Source: Gemmatimonadaceae bacterium
GTDB taxonomy: Bacteria; Gemmatimonadota; Gemmatimonadetes; Gemmatimonadales; Gemmatimonadaceae
Assembly (NCBI GenBank): GCA_036504815.1
Contig: DASXUN010000012.1
Coordinates: 372,001 to 436,000, forward strand
Direction: 5' to 3'
Length of the DNA: 64,000 bases
The translations under genes and the position numbers were made by a program. Within the stretch, counting starts at the first letter, position 1. Each line of letters opens with the position of its first letter. The notes below the pieces were generated by a model. That model had not been told where the DNA came from and did no database searches. It was given only the letters and a program-made list of their open reading frames with translations. Shown here piece after piece: positions 19,313-27,732 of this stretch.

Positions 19313-20498
19313 GGAACAGGGCCACGATATCGTTGAACATCACCACCGCAAACAGCGCCACGATCGCCGCCAGGCCCAGGCGCATCACCATCTCGCGGGT
19401 TCGGACGCTGATCGGGGAGCCCTTGATGGACTCGGCGATGGTCATCACCACCTGACCGCCGTCCAGGATGGGGATCGGGAGCAGGTTCAGGATCGCTAAG
19501 TTGATGCTGAGAAAGGCGATAAGTGCCCACACCGATTCCAAACTGTTGCGGGCGGCCGCCACCGAGGTCCGGGCGATCGCCACCGGGCCGCCGAGGTTCT
19601 TCACCGAGATCGACCCCTGGAAGAGCCCCCCGACAACTCCGACCACCGAGGTAGCCATCGCCCAGGTGGCCTGCCCACCCGCGACCGTCGCCGACGGCAG
19701 GCTGAGGCGATCCCGTTCCAGGCGGTCCTTGGGGTACGCCCCGATGCGCCCGACGGTCACCTGACGGCCCGTCGCGGCCTCCATCCCCTGCTGCGGGATC
19801 GGCGTCACCCTCACGATGACCGGCCGCCCCGCACGCACGATGCCGATGGCGATCTCCTTGCCGGCCGACGCCGAGACCGTGTTGAGCATATCGCTCCAGG
19901 CGTGCACCGGTACGCCATTGATCGACGCAATCGAGTCGCCCTTCTGCAACCCCGCGTTCCGCGCCGGCATGTCGGCCAGCACCGAGTCCACCACCGCCGG
20001 CACGTACGAGCGGCCGTAGTAGGCGAAGACACCGGTGGACACGACGAACGTCAGCACGATGTTCATCGCCACGCCGGCGAGCATGATGACGAGCCGCGCC
20101 CACAGCGGCTTGCTTTCGAACCAGCGGTTTGCCGGGACGGGCTTCGGGCCGAACGGGATCATCGCGTTCTCGTCCCAGTCAGCAGGACGCTCTCCCTCCC
20201 CCGCCCCTTGCACCCCACCGTGCCCGTTCCCTTGCACCTGGGACTCCGGCTTCCCTCCCTCGATCGCCGCCATCGTCTCGTCTTCGCGGCTCGCCATCCG
20301 CACATAGCCACCAAGCGGCAGCGCGGCCAGCACGTACTCGGTCTCGCCGCGGCGGCGCTTCCAGAGCGCCGGCCCGAAGCCGATCGAGAATCGCGGCGCG
20401 TACACGCCGGTCCACTTGGCGGCGAGGAAGTGCCCGAGCTCGTGCACGAAGATCACGAGCCCCAGTACCAGAAGCGGTGCAAGCCACGCTAGCGACAT
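19308..20498 (-). CDS. rseP: RIP metalloprotease RseP (site-2 protease)
   Basis: Inner-membrane zinc protease that cuts transmembrane substrates such as anti-sigma factors or signal-peptide remnants. The 396 residues have HExxH at 19-23 inside the first membrane segment, a PDZ domain (about 165-250) and the second active-site motif NLLPIPILDGGQV near the C-terminus, followed by the last membrane segments. The ATG at 20498 follows AGAGAGG by five bases and overlaps dxr by 10. Residues 87-99, in the cytosolic loop before the second membrane segment, are Gly/Gln-rich and encoded by a copy of the local 24-bp intergenic repeat. The stop codon lies inside a long palindrome. Confidence 0.94.
   Translation of the reverse strand: MSLAWLAPLLVLGLVIFVHELGHFLAAKWTGVYAPRFSIGFGPALWKRRRGETEYVLAALPLGGYVRMASREDETMAAIEGGKPESQVQGNGHGGVQGAGEGERPADWDENAMIPFGPKPVPANRWFESKPLWARLVIMLAGVAMNIVLTFVVSTGVFAYYGRSYVPAVVDSVLADMPARNAGLQKGDSIASINGVPVHAWSDMLNTVSASAGKEIAIGIVRAGRPVIVRVTPIPQQGMEAATGRQVTVGRIGAYPKDRLERDRLSLPSATVAGGQATWAMATSVVGVVGGLFQGSISVKNLGGPVAIARTSVAAARNSLESVWALIAFLSINLAILNLLPIPILDGGQVVMTIAESIKGSPISVRTREMVMRLGLAAIVALFAVVMFNDIVALFR
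20203..20238. repeat. copy of the 24-bp intergenic repeat inside rseP
   Basis: The sequence CACCCCACCGTGCCCGTTCC and its flanks match the 24-bp unit that makes up the right arms at 35791-35862 and 37971-38018, with one change (GTTCCC for GTGCCC). Read on the minus strand it encodes QGNGHGGVQGAG in frame in RseP. Because 24 is a multiple of three, such units can be added to a gene without shifting the frame. Confidence 0.75.
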
Positions 20499-21625
20499 CC
20501 CAACCTCTCTCTGACGGTGCGCCGAGCTTCGGCGTCTGCATGCCACAAGGCGTCCAGTGTACCTCCCGCGAGCCCACTGCATCGGTCGAGCGCCGCTTCC
20601 ACTCCCTCGGCGATCGCCCCGAACGACACGCGCCCCTCGAGAAACAACGCGACGGCCTGCTCGTTTGCTCCATTGAACACCGCGGGCGCGGCGCCGCCGG
20701 CACGGCCCGCTGCTACGCCCAGCCCCAGGCTGGGGAACGCGTCGTGGCGCACCGGTTCGAACGTCAGCCGCCCGGCCGCGACGGCATCGAACGCGGGAAT
20801 CGCCGCGTCGTCGAACCGCTCGGGATGCGACAGCGCGTACAGGATGGGGAGTTCCATGGACGGCACGCCGATCTGGGCGAGCACGCTGCCGTCCCGGAAT
20901 TCCACCATCGAGTGCACGATGCTCTGCGGATGCACCACCACGTCGATCTGGTCATACCCCAGCCCGAAGAGGAAGTGCGCCTCGATGACTTCGAGCGCCT
21001 TGTTGGCGAGCGTCGCGCTGTCCACCGTGATCTTGCGCCCCATCGCCCACGTGGGGTGATGCAGCGCGTCCTGCACCGTGGCGGTGCGGATCCGATCGTC
21101 CGGCCACTCGCGGAACGGCCCGCCCGACGCGGTGATGATCAGCTTGCGCACGTCGGCCGTGTGGCGCCCCGCCAAGCACTGCAGGATGGCGGAATGCTCG
21201 CTGTCCACGGGCACCACTTCGCCGCCGCCCTGTCGCGACGCCGCCGCCACCAACTCGCCGCCGACCACCAGCGACTCCTTGTTCGCGAGCGCCACGCGTT
21301 TTCCCGCGCCCAGCGCCGCGAGGGTGGCGTCCAATCCGGCGGCGCCGACGATGGCGTTCAGCACCACCCGCACGTCTGGTCGCGTGGCCGCCTCGACGAG
21401 CGCAGCCGGGCCCCGACGCCAGTGCGCCGGCGCGTCACCGTCGCCCTCCACGAGCGCGACGAAGCTCGGCGTCCACGCCCTTTCCTGCGCGCGCAGCATC
21501 GCCGTGTTGGCGTGCGCCGTCAGCGCCCGCACCGCGAAGCGCTCGCGATGCCGGTCGAGCACCCGCAGCGCAGTCGTGCCGATCGAGCCCGTCGAGCCGA
21601 GGATGGCGACGCCGTGCGGGGACAT
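20489..21625 (-). CDS. dxr: 1-deoxy-D-xylulose 5-phosphate reductoisomerase
   Basis: Makes 2-C-methyl-D-erythritol 4-phosphate from DXP with NADPH, the committed step of the non-mevalonate isoprenoid pathway. The 378-residue protein has the NADPH loop GSTGSIG, the LANKESLVVGG and PVDSEHSA metal/substrate motifs, the flexible SGGPFR loop and the NGANEQAV segment. The ATG at 21625 shares its A with the cdsA stop (TGATG); the longer open frame upstream is shadow of cdsA. Its product pathway feeds undecaprenyl diphosphate synthase (uppS), encoded three genes earlier. Confidence 0.95.
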   Translation of the reverse strand: MSPHGVAILGSTGSIGTTALRVLDRHRERFAVRALTAHANTAMLRAQERAWTPSFVALVEGDGDAPAHWRRGPAALVEAATRPDVRVVLNAIVGAAGLDATLAALGAGKRVALANKESLVVGGELVAAASRQGGGEVVPVDSEHSAILQCLAGRHTADVRKLIITASGGPFREWPDDRIRTATVQDALHHPTWAMGRKITVDSATLANKALEVIEAHFLFGLGYDQIDVVVHPQSIVHSMVEFRDGSVLAQIGVPSMELPILYALSHPERFDDAAIPAFDAVAAGRLTFEPVRHDAFPSLGLGVAAGRAGGAAPAVFNGANEQAVALFLEGRVSFGAIAEGVEAALDRCSGLAGGTLDALWHADAEARRTVRERLGCR

Positions 21626-22479
21626 CAGGGACGGTAGACGAGGAAGAAGCCGAGCAGCGCGTACCCCACGGGCAGCGTGAACAGCAGCGAATCCACCCGG
21701 TCGAGCACGCCGCCGTGCCCGGGAATCAGCTGCGAACTGTCCTTCACCCCGGCCTCGCGCTTGAACATCGACTCGGCCAGGTCGCCCACTTGCGCCGCCA
21801 CGCTCAGCACGACGCCCACCACGACGATCCCCACCGGGCGCAGCGTCAGGTGGGCCAGCGGCGGCAACACGAACGCCGCCATCGCCCACGTCGTGAGCAC
21901 GCTCGCCACGACGGCGCCGTATGCCCCGGCCCAGGTCTTCTTGGGGCTCACCGACGGCATCAGCTTGCGCTTGCCGAACGCGCGCCCGGCGAGATACGCG
22001 CCGCTGTCGTTCAGCCACGTCACCACCAGCGGCAGCAGCACCAGCGCGGTGCCGCCCCACGCGTCGATGATGTAGTCGTGGTAGCGCAGCGCGTACGCGA
22101 AGCTCAGCATGCCGCCGGTGTACACCACGCCGGCCAAGGTCGTCCCGACGGCGGCCATCGGGCCGCCTGCGACGCCGCGCGCGAAGAGCACGACGGTCAA
22201 GAGGAGCGGAACCAGCAGGGCCACGACGGCCACCGACGGCACCCAGAGCCCGAGGTAGCGCGCGTGCACGACCACCGGCACGAGGGCGCTGAGCACGATG
22301 CCGACGGTGCGCAGCGGCCGCGCGCCGAGCCCCTCGGCGAGGCGAAAGAACTCCCACGCCGCCAGCGCCGAGGCCAGGGCCAGGAGCGTGACGAGGGCGG
22401 GGCCGCCGGCATACACCGCGCCGAGAACGATCGGAATGAGCACGATCGCGACCAGCAGTCGCTTCGGGAACTCGTTCAC
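21625..22479 (-). CDS. cdsA: phosphatidate cytidylyltransferase
   Basis: Makes CDP-diacylglycerol from phosphatidate and CTP for phospholipid synthesis; integral inner-membrane protein. The 284 residues form about eight hydrophobic segments and end with the family signature spread over GDLAESMFKREAGVKDSSQ and HGGVLDRVDSL, including the metal-binding aspartates. GTG start 12 bases after uppS. It sits in the widely conserved order frr-uppS-cdsA-dxr-rseP. Confidence 0.94.
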   Translation of the reverse strand: MNEFPKRLLVAIVLIPIVLGAVYAGGPALVTLLALASALAAWEFFRLAEGLGARPLRTVGIVLSALVPVVVHARYLGLWVPSVAVVALLVPLLLTVVLFARGVAGGPMAAVGTTLAGVVYTGGMLSFAYALRYHDYIIDAWGGTALVLLPLVVTWLNDSGAYLAGRAFGKRKLMPSVSPKKTWAGAYGAVVASVLTTWAMAAFVLPPLAHLTLRPVGIVVVGVVLSVAAQVGDLAESMFKREAGVKDSSQLIPGHGGVLDRVDSLLFTLPVGYALLGFFLVYRP

Positions 22480-22491
22480 GGGAGGGTCAGG

Positions 22492-23238
22492 TTACGCCGA
22501 GACGCGGCCGAAGCGGCGATCGCGGCTCTGGTAATCGAGGATGGCCTTGTACAGGTCGGCGCGGCCGAAGTCCGGCCAGAGCACCGGCGAGATATGCAGT
22601 TCCGTGTAGGCGAGCTGCCAGAGCAGGAAGTTCGAGATCCGCATCTCGCCCGAGGTCCGGATCAGCAGGTCGGGGTCGGGACAATCCGCCGTGAACAGGC
22701 GCCCGCTGATCGCCGCTTCATCCACGTCGTCGGGCTTCAGGCGGCCCGCGGCCACGTCCTCGGCGATCAGCCGCGCGGCGCGCACGAGTTCGGCGCGCGA
22801 TCCATACGAGATGAACAGGTTCAGGACGAGCTTGGTATTGTGGGCGGTCAGCTGCATCACGCCGTCCACCGCGCGCCGCTGCGCGGCGGCGAGCCGGTCG
22901 AGGTCGCCCAGGAAGACGACGCGCACGCCCTGCTCGTCGAGCTCGCGCGCCTCCTTGGCGATGTACTCCTCGAGCAGCGCCATCAGCGCCGAGACTTCAA
23001 GCGCGGGACGCTGCCAGTTCTCCTGCGAAAAGGCGAAGAGCGACAGCACGTCCACGCCCGCCTCGAGCGACGCCTCCACCACCTCGCGCACCGACTTCAT
23101 GCCCTCCCGATGACCAACCGGGCGCGGGAGCATGCGCTCCCGCGCCCAGCGGCCATTGCCGTCCATGATGATCGCCACATGGCGCGGAATCGCGCCCTGC
23201 GCCTTCACCCGGGCGAGGAACTCGGCGGCGGCGCTCAC
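22492..23238 (-). CDS. uppS: undecaprenyl diphosphate synthase (di-trans,poly-cis)
   Basis: Extends farnesyl diphosphate with isopentenyl diphosphate to the C55 lipid carrier for peptidoglycan and surface polysaccharides. The 248-residue cis-prenyltransferase has the catalytic aspartate D26 in IIMDGNGRWA, the GHREGM and SLFAFSQENWQRP motifs, and RTSGEMRISNFLLWQLAYTE near the C-terminus. GTG start. Cytoplasmic, membrane-associated. Confidence 0.95.
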   Translation of the reverse strand: MSAAAEFLARVKAQGAIPRHVAIIMDGNGRWARERMLPRPVGHREGMKSVREVVEASLEAGVDVLSLFAFSQENWQRPALEVSALMALLEEYIAKEARELDEQGVRVVFLGDLDRLAAAQRRAVDGVMQLTAHNTKLVLNLFISYGSRAELVRAARLIAEDVAAGRLKPDDVDEAAISGRLFTADCPDPDLLIRTSGEMRISNFLLWQLAYTELHISPVLWPDFGRADLYKAILDYQSRDRRFGRVSA

Positions 23239-23245
23239 GGAGCGC

Positions 23246-23800
23246 TCAAACCTCCATGATCTCGGCTTCTTTCGCCTTGCTCAGCGCATCGACCTTCGCG
23301 ATGTGGTCGTCGTGCAGCTTCTGCAGCTCCTTCTCCGCGTGCTTCACGTCATCCTCGGAGACGCCGTCCATCTTCTTGAGCTGCTCGCGGGCGTGCGTGC
23401 GCGCGTGGCGGATGGCGATGTGCCCTTCCTCCACGTACTTGTGCACGATCTTCACCAGCTCCTTGCGGCGCTGCTCGTTCATCGCCGGCAGTGGCACGCG
23501 AATGAACGTCCCCTGGATCGCCGGGTCGAAGCCGAGCCCGCTCTCGCGGATCGCCTTTTCGATGGCGCGGATCTGCCCCTTGTCGAACGGCGTCACGATC
23601 AGGGCGCGTGGCTCGGGGGCGTTGACCGACGCCACCTGGTTGAGCGACACGAGCGCGCCGTACGCCTCGACCTTCACGGCGTCCAGCATGCTCGGCGCAG
23701 CCTTGCCCGAACGCACCGACATGAACTCGCGCTTCACTGCCTCGACGCCCTTTTCCATGTGGGCGCGGCATTCCTTCAGAGTTTCGGGAATCGATGTCAT
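23246..23800 (-). CDS. frr: ribosome recycling factor
   Basis: With EF-G, splits post-termination ribosomes for reuse. The 184-residue protein has the long three-helix-bundle pattern, the [12 protein letters not shown] region and the C-terminal [19 protein letters not shown] stretch; normal length 185. The ATG overlaps the pyrH stop by four bases (ATGA). Confidence 0.96.
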   Translation of the reverse strand: MTSIPETLKECRAHMEKGVEAVKREFMSVRSGKAAPSMLDAVKVEAYGALVSLNQVASVNAPEPRALIVTPFDKGQIRAIEKAIRESGLGFDPAIQGTFIRVPLPAMNEQRRKELVKIVHKYVEEGHIAIRHARTHAREQLKKMDGVSEDDVKHAEKELQKLHDDHIAKVDALSKAKEAEIMEV

Positions 23801-24513
23801 GAAACCAGGGTCCCCACCGGCTTGCCGCGGATCGCATCGGCCACGGCATCCGGAGTGTTGATGTTGAGCACGATCAACGGCAGCGAGTTCTCCTTGCAGA
23901 GCGTGATCGCCGTCTGGTCCATCACGCCCAGTTCCTCAAGCATCACGTCACGGTAGCTGATGCGATCGTACCGCGTGGCCGTCGGCTCCTTCTTCGGGTC
24001 GGCCGAGTAGACGCCGTCCACGCTCGTCGCCTTGATGATGACGTCCGCCTTCATCTGGATGGCCCGCAGCACGGCTGCCGTGTCCGTGGAAAAGTACGGG
24101 TTGCCCGTCCCGCCGGCAAAGACGACGCAGCGCCCTTTTTCGAGGTGACGCATCGCCCGCCGGCGGATGTACGGTTCGGCCAGCTCTTCCATGCGGATGG
24201 CCGTCATCACGCGGGTGTCGAGCCCGTCGCGTTCCAGCACATCCTGCAGCGCCAGGGCGTTGATGACCGTCCCCAGCATGCCCATGTAGTCGGCGCTCAC
24301 GCGGTCCATCCCCATGCGCGAGATCTGCGACCCGCGCACGATGTTGCCGCCGCCAATCACCACCGCGACCTGCACGCCCATGGCGTGGATGGTGCGGATC
24401 TGGTGTGAAAAGCGCGTGATGGCGTCGAAGTCGAACCCGAAGCCCTTCTCCCCGGCGAGCGCCTCGCCGGAGAGCTTGAGCAGGATGCGCGAGTACTTGA
24501 GCGCCGACGACAT
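23797..24513 (-). CDS. pyrH: UMP kinase
   Basis: Phosphorylates UMP to UDP; bacterial-type, hexameric amino-acid-kinase fold. The 238 residues carry [10 protein letters not shown], the [11 protein letters not shown] loop and the [19 protein letters not shown]-binding segment, followed by the [14 protein letters not shown] motif. The ATG at 24513 is chosen because the protein then begins as in the family ([17 protein letters not shown]); the longer frame upstream runs in the shadow of tsf. Starts five bases after the tsf stop. Confidence 0.96.
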   Translation of the reverse strand: MSSALKYSRILLKLSGEALAGEKGFGFDFDAITRFSHQIRTIHAMGVQVAVVIGGGNIVRGSQISRMGMDRVSADYMGMLGTVINALALQDVLERDGLDTRVMTAIRMEELAEPYIRRRAMRHLEKGRCVVFAGGTGNPYFSTDTAAVLRAIQMKADVIIKATSVDGVYSADPKKEPTATRYDRISYRDVMLEELGVMDQTAITLCKENSLPLIVLNINTPDAVADAIRGKPVGTLVS

Positions 24514-24518
24514 GACGG

Positions 24519-25406
24519 TCAGCCCTCGCCCATCTTGAAGCGGGCGAAGCGCGCCACCGCGGCGCCGGCGCCGGCTTCCTTGATCAGCTGGCCGATGGTC
24601 TTGGTGTCCTCGCGGACCCAGGGCTGCTCGGTCAGCACGATTTCGCCGAAGAACTTGTTGATGCGTCCCTCGACCATCTTCTCGGCGATGTTCTGCGGCT
24701 TGCCGCTCGCCACCGCCTGATCCACGAAGATGTCGCGCTCGCGCTTCACGACCGCCGCGTCCACATCGGCGCGGTTGACGGCGATCGCCGGAGCCGGCAC
24801 GCCCGCCGCCACATGCTCGGCGATCGTGTTGGCCAGCGTCGTGCCCGCCTCGCCGGCGATCCCCGTCACCTCGACGAGCACGCCGACCTTGCCATTGAAG
24901 TGCAGGTAGAAGCCCACCACGCCGCCCGCCTTGGCAGCGAAGCGCGCCACGTGCTTCAGCACGACGTTCTCGCCCGTCTTCGCCGAGGCGGCCTTCACCA
25001 CCTCGCCGACGGTGCGCGAGCCGTCCGCGTACCACGGCGTGCCCAGGTAGGCGCCGTCGGCCCCGACCTTCACGACGCCGTCGACGCTCGCGTCCTTCGC
25101 CACCTGCTCGCACATCGTCTTCGCCACGGCGATGAACTCGTCGTTGCGCCCCACGAAGTCGGTCTCGGAGTTGATCTCGATCATCGCCGCGGCCGAGCCA
25201 TCGGGCGCGACCCAGGTGACGATCTGCCCCTCGGAGGCCGCGCGATCGGCGCGCTTCTCGGCCTTGGCGATCCCCTTCTTGCGCAGGATGTCGACGGCCG
25301 CGTCCATCGCGCCGCCGGCCTCCTCGAGCGCCTTCTTGCAGTCCATCATGCCGGCGCCGGTGCGGGCGCGGAGTTCGGCAACGTCTTTCGCGGAAATAGC
25401 GGCCAT
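24519..25406 (-). CDS. tsf: translation elongation factor Ts
   Basis: Nucleotide exchange factor for EF-Tu. The 295-residue protein has the N-terminal UBA-like domain ([22 protein letters not shown]), the [15 protein letters not shown] signature and two dimerisation subdomains. The ATG at 25406 gives the canonical N-terminus; an upstream in-frame start would add 33 residues crossing a hairpin and is rejected. It lies 109 bases after rpsB, with the hairpin at 25443-25472 between. Confidence 0.96.
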   Translation of the reverse strand: MAAISAKDVAELRARTGAGMMDCKKALEEAGGAMDAAVDILRKKGIAKAEKRADRAASEGQIVTWVAPDGSAAAMIEINSETDFVGRNDEFIAVAKTMCEQVAKDASVDGVVKVGADGAYLGTPWYADGSRTVGEVVKAASAKTGENVVLKHVARFAAKAGGVVGFYLHFNGKVGVLVEVTGIAGEAGTTLANTIAEHVAAGVPAPAIAVNRADVDAAVVKRERDIFVDQAVASGKPQNIAEKMVEGRINKFFGEIVLTEQPWVREDTKTIGQLIKEAGAGAAVARFARFKMGEG

Positions 25407-25442
25407 ATGCAGATGCCTTCTCGTGGATTCAGTCGGTGTGAA

Positions 25443-25472
25443 GACGCCGCCGGCTGGGCGGCCGGCGGCGTC
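25443..25472 (-). terminator. perfect hairpin between rpsB and tsf
   Basis: A perfect 12-bp stem (GACGCCGCCGGC with its complement) and a six-base loop, 44 bases after the rpsB stop. On the minus strand it is followed by TTCACACC, so it lacks a full T-tract. Probably an attenuator or processing site that sets the S2/EF-Ts ratio rather than a full stop. Confidence 0.5.
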
Positions 25473-25515
25473 GGAAAAATACGCGCGTCGCGGCGTGGTG
25501 ACCACGCCGGGGCGC

Positions 25516-26439
25516 TTACGCGCTCGGCTGGTCGGTCGGTTCGGCCGGCTTGGTGTCGGCCGCTTCCGGGGCGTCGCCCTTCAGGCGGGCCGCGATGGCG
25601 TCCGGCTTGGCGCGACGGCGGCGCGGACGGTCGCCCCCACGCTCCCCGCCCGCACCGTGGCCGCCGCGACGGCGGTCCCGGTCCTGCGGCTCGGCGCCGC
25701 GGTCGGACGAGTACGTGTAGGCCTGGCCTTCCTCGACCTCCTCACGCACCGGCGCCTCGCGGCGCGCCTCGACGATCGCGTCGGTCACGGCCGCCGTCAG
25801 CAGCTCCACCGCGCGGATGGCGTCATCGTTGCCGGCGATCGGCACGGTGATGAGATCCGGATCCGAGTTGGTGTCGCAGATGGCGATGATCGGGATGCCA
25901 AGCTTCTTGGCCTCGTCCACCGCGATGCGCTCCTTCTTGGCGTCCACCACGAAGAGCAGCCCCGGCAGGCGCGACATGTTCTTGATGCCGGAGAGGTTCT
26001 TGAGGAGCTTGTCTTTCTGACGCGTGAGCATCAGCTGCTCCTTCTTCGTGTAGTTCTCGAAGCCGCCACCGGCCTCCGACCCCGCCTCGAGCTCCTTGAG
26101 CCGGCGGATCTGCTTCTTGACCGTCGAGAAGTTGGTGAGCAGGCCGCCGAGCCAGCGCTCGGTCACCGAGAGCGCGCTCGCGCGCTCCGCTTCCTGCGTC
26201 ACGATGGCCGCGAGCTGGCGCTTGGTGCAGACGTAGAGCACCTGGTCGCCGCGCAGCACGACTTCGCGCGCGAGCTTCTGGGCGAGTTCCATCTGCCGCA
26301 GCGTCTTCTGCAGGTCGATGATGTGGATCCCGTTGCGCTCCGCGAAGATGAAGCGGCGCATCTTGGGGTTCCAGCGGCGCGTCTGGTGGCCAAAGTGGAC
26401 ACCGGCCTTGAGCAGATCGTCGAGCGTGGGCTGAGCCAT
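25516..26439 (-). CDS. rpsB: 30S ribosomal protein S2
   Basis: Small-subunit protein on the solvent side of the 30S head-body junction. Residues 1 to about 225 are a complete S2 domain (LLKAGVHFGHQTRRWNPKM, LFVVDAKKERIAVDEA and IPIIAICDTNSDPD). The protein continues for about 80 more residues, rich in Arg, Gly, Glu and Pro with runs such as RRRRAK, reaching 307 in total against the usual 230-260. The tail is in good codon use and ends at a clean stop, so it is a real extension of unknown role. Confidence 0.95.
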   Translation of the reverse strand: MAQPTLDDLLKAGVHFGHQTRRWNPKMRRFIFAERNGIHIIDLQKTLRQMELAQKLAREVVLRGDQVLYVCTKRQLAAIVTQEAERASALSVTERWLGGLLTNFSTVKKQIRRLKELEAGSEAGGGFENYTKKEQLMLTRQKDKLLKNLSGIKNMSRLPGLLFVVDAKKERIAVDEAKKLGIPIIAICDTNSDPDLITVPIAGNDDAIRAVELLTAAVTDAIVEARREAPVREEVEEGQAYTYSSDRGAEPQDRDRRRGGHGAGGERGGDRPRRRRAKPDAIAARLKGDAPEAADTKPAEPTDQPSA

Positions 26440-26551
26440 GGGTACTGTCGTCCTTGAGACTGGTTTGATCGTCCTGCGAGTTCAGCGCCCGGACAGACCG
26501 GCGAACCGGACCCCTGCCGAGCTCCCTCGCAGTGAGGGATGGATGAACAAC

Positions 26552-26600
26552 GGTGCAGGGGCACTGGCACGGACGAGCCGTGCGACACGGATGAGCCGTG
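26552..26600. repeat. half copy of the 24-bp repeat plus two small palindromes upstream of rpsB
   Basis: GTGCAGGGGCACTGGCACGG (26553-26572) differs at one base from the left arm of the elements at 33500 and 37880. It runs into two tandem 15-bp dyads, CACGGACGAGCCGTG (26568-26582) and CACGGATGAGCCGTG (26586-26600). It lies in the 209-base gap between rpsI and rpsB. I could not recognise a convincing rpsB promoter in this gap. Confidence 0.5.
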
Positions 26601-26610
26601 CGGCCGGAGA

Positions 26611-26631
26611 AGGCGGTCCCTGCGACCGCCT
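26611..26631 (-). terminator. candidate terminator of rplM-rpsI
   Basis: A perfect 8-bp stem (AGGCGGTC/GACCGCCT) with a five-base loop, 17 bases after the rpsI stop. On the minus strand it is followed by TCTCC, a weak tract. Confidence 0.5.
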
Positions 26632-26648
26632 CCCCCGCCCCGAAACGT

Positions 26649-27041
26649 CTAGCGCTTCGAGAACTGGAACCGCTTGCGAGCCTTCGGACGGCCCGGCTTC
26701 TTGCGCTCCACCGCGCGGGCATCGCGCGTCAGCAGCCCAAGATCGCGCAGCTTGCGGCGGTGCACCTCGTCCACCTGCACGAGCGCGCGGGCCACCGCGA
26801 GACGCAGCGCCCCGGCCTGGCCGGTGACGCCGCCGCCGTCGATGTTCGCATGCACGTCAAAGCGGCCGAGCGTGTCGGTCGCCGTGAACGGCTGCTGGAT
26901 GGCGGAGACAAGCACGGGGCGCGGGAAATAATCCCCGAGCGTGCGCCCGTTGACGCTCCACTTGCCGGAGCCGGGCTTCAGGTACAGGCGGCACACCGCT
27001 TCCTTGCGACGGCCGATGGTGTGAATGGTCTGGTCGGCCAT
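26649..27041 (-). CDS. rpsI: 30S ribosomal protein S9
   Basis: Small-subunit protein whose C-terminal tail reaches the P-site tRNA. The 130 residues have the IGRRKEAVCRLYL start, the family motif GGGVTGQAGALRLAVARAL and the invariant basic tail ending KRFQFSKR. It follows rplM by three bases, the universal L13-S9 pair. Confidence 0.97.
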   Translation of the reverse strand: MADQTIHTIGRRKEAVCRLYLKPGSGKWSVNGRTLGDYFPRPVLVSAIQQPFTATDTLGRFDVHANIDGGGVTGQAGALRLAVARALVQVDEVHRRKLRDLGLLTRDARAVERKKPGRPKARKRFQFSKR

Positions 27042-27044
27042 TGC

Positions 27045-27494
27045 TTACTTCGCCTCGAGCGTCGGGAAGGTGAGCGGGGTGGGCTGCTGGGCCACATGCG
27101 GGTGATCCGCGCCAGCATACACGCGGAGCTTGTTGCGGAGCTTGCCGCGGCCGAGGGCGTTCTTCGGCAGCATGCCATACACGGCCTTCTCGATGATGCG
27201 CTCCGGGTGCTTGGCGAGCATCGTCGCGAACGGCGTGTAGAGCTCGTGGCCCATGTAGCCCGTGTGGCGGAAGTACTCTTTCTGCTCCGCCTTGCGGCCC
27301 GTGACCTTCACCTTCGAGGCATTGATCACGATGACGAAATCGCCGGTGTCCATGTGGGGCGTGAACATCGGCTTGTGCTTGCCGCGGATGATCTTGGCCA
27401 CCTCGGCGGCGAGCCGGCCCAGGACCATCCCGCTGGCGTCGACGACGAACCAGCGATGCTCGATGTCCTTGGGTGTAGCGCTGAAGGTCTTCAT
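27045..27494 (-). CDS. rplM: 50S ribosomal protein L13
   Basis: Early-assembly protein of the large subunit. With the ATG at 27494 the protein has 149 residues, normal for L13, and starts in the family manner ([20 protein letters not shown]). It includes [17 protein letters not shown] and the [24 protein letters not shown] signature. An in-frame start 105 bases upstream would add 35 atypical residues and is rejected. The leader of about 100 bases is long enough for the autoregulation known for L13/S9 in other bacteria. Confidence 0.97.
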   Translation of the reverse strand: MKTFSATPKDIEHRWFVVDASGMVLGRLAAEVAKIIRGKHKPMFTPHMDTGDFVIVINASKVKVTGRKAEQKEYFRHTGYMGHELYTPFATMLAKHPERIIEKAVYGMLPKNALGRGKLRNKLRVYAGADHPHVAQQPTPLTFPTLEAK

Positions 27495-27597
27495 GTGAAA
27501 CGATTGGGGCAGTACTTCGACTGCGTGGGACTTCGCCTCACCGGTGCGGAATGCAACCCGGGTCTCGGCCGCCACGAAGGGCTGTTTTCGGACAGAC

Positions 27598-27630
27598 ATG
27601 TAAGCTAGGCAACGACTTACATTGGGTCAA
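27598..27630 (-). promoter_or_regulatory. rplM promoter with overlapping dyad
   Basis: Minus strand: TTGACC (27630-27625), exactly 17 bases, TAGCTT (27607-27602). A dyad with arms ATGTAAG/CTTACAT (27598-27604 and 27616-27622, 11-base centre) sits across the spacer and -10, a typical repressor position. Promoter match is strong for this G+C-rich genome; the operator role is inference. Confidence 0.6.
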
Positions 27631-27657
27631 GGTCCGTACGTCCCTTTGGCTCCGCTG

Positions 27658-27732
27658 GCGAGCTCGCCAGGCGGGCGCCCCAGCGAGCTCCCCTAGCGGG
27701 CGCCCCAGCGCACTCCCCTAGCGGGCGCCCCG
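27658..27732. repeat. three tandem 25-bp units over the 3' end of the unknown exported-protein gene
   Basis: Units at 27658-27682, 27683-27707 and 27708-27732 share the core GCGGGCGCCCC. Units 2 and 3 differ at two or three bases and unit 1 is more divergent. The third unit contains the stop codon of the gene at 27718-28608. Because 25 is not a multiple of three, gain or loss of a unit would change the protein's end. Confidence 0.75.

Noticed and set aside
20499-20582. Upstream in-frame start that would lengthen RseP by 28 residues
   Set aside because: The extra residues are Arg-rich shadow of dxr, and the ATG at 20498 has a strong ribosome-binding site and begins the first membrane helix.
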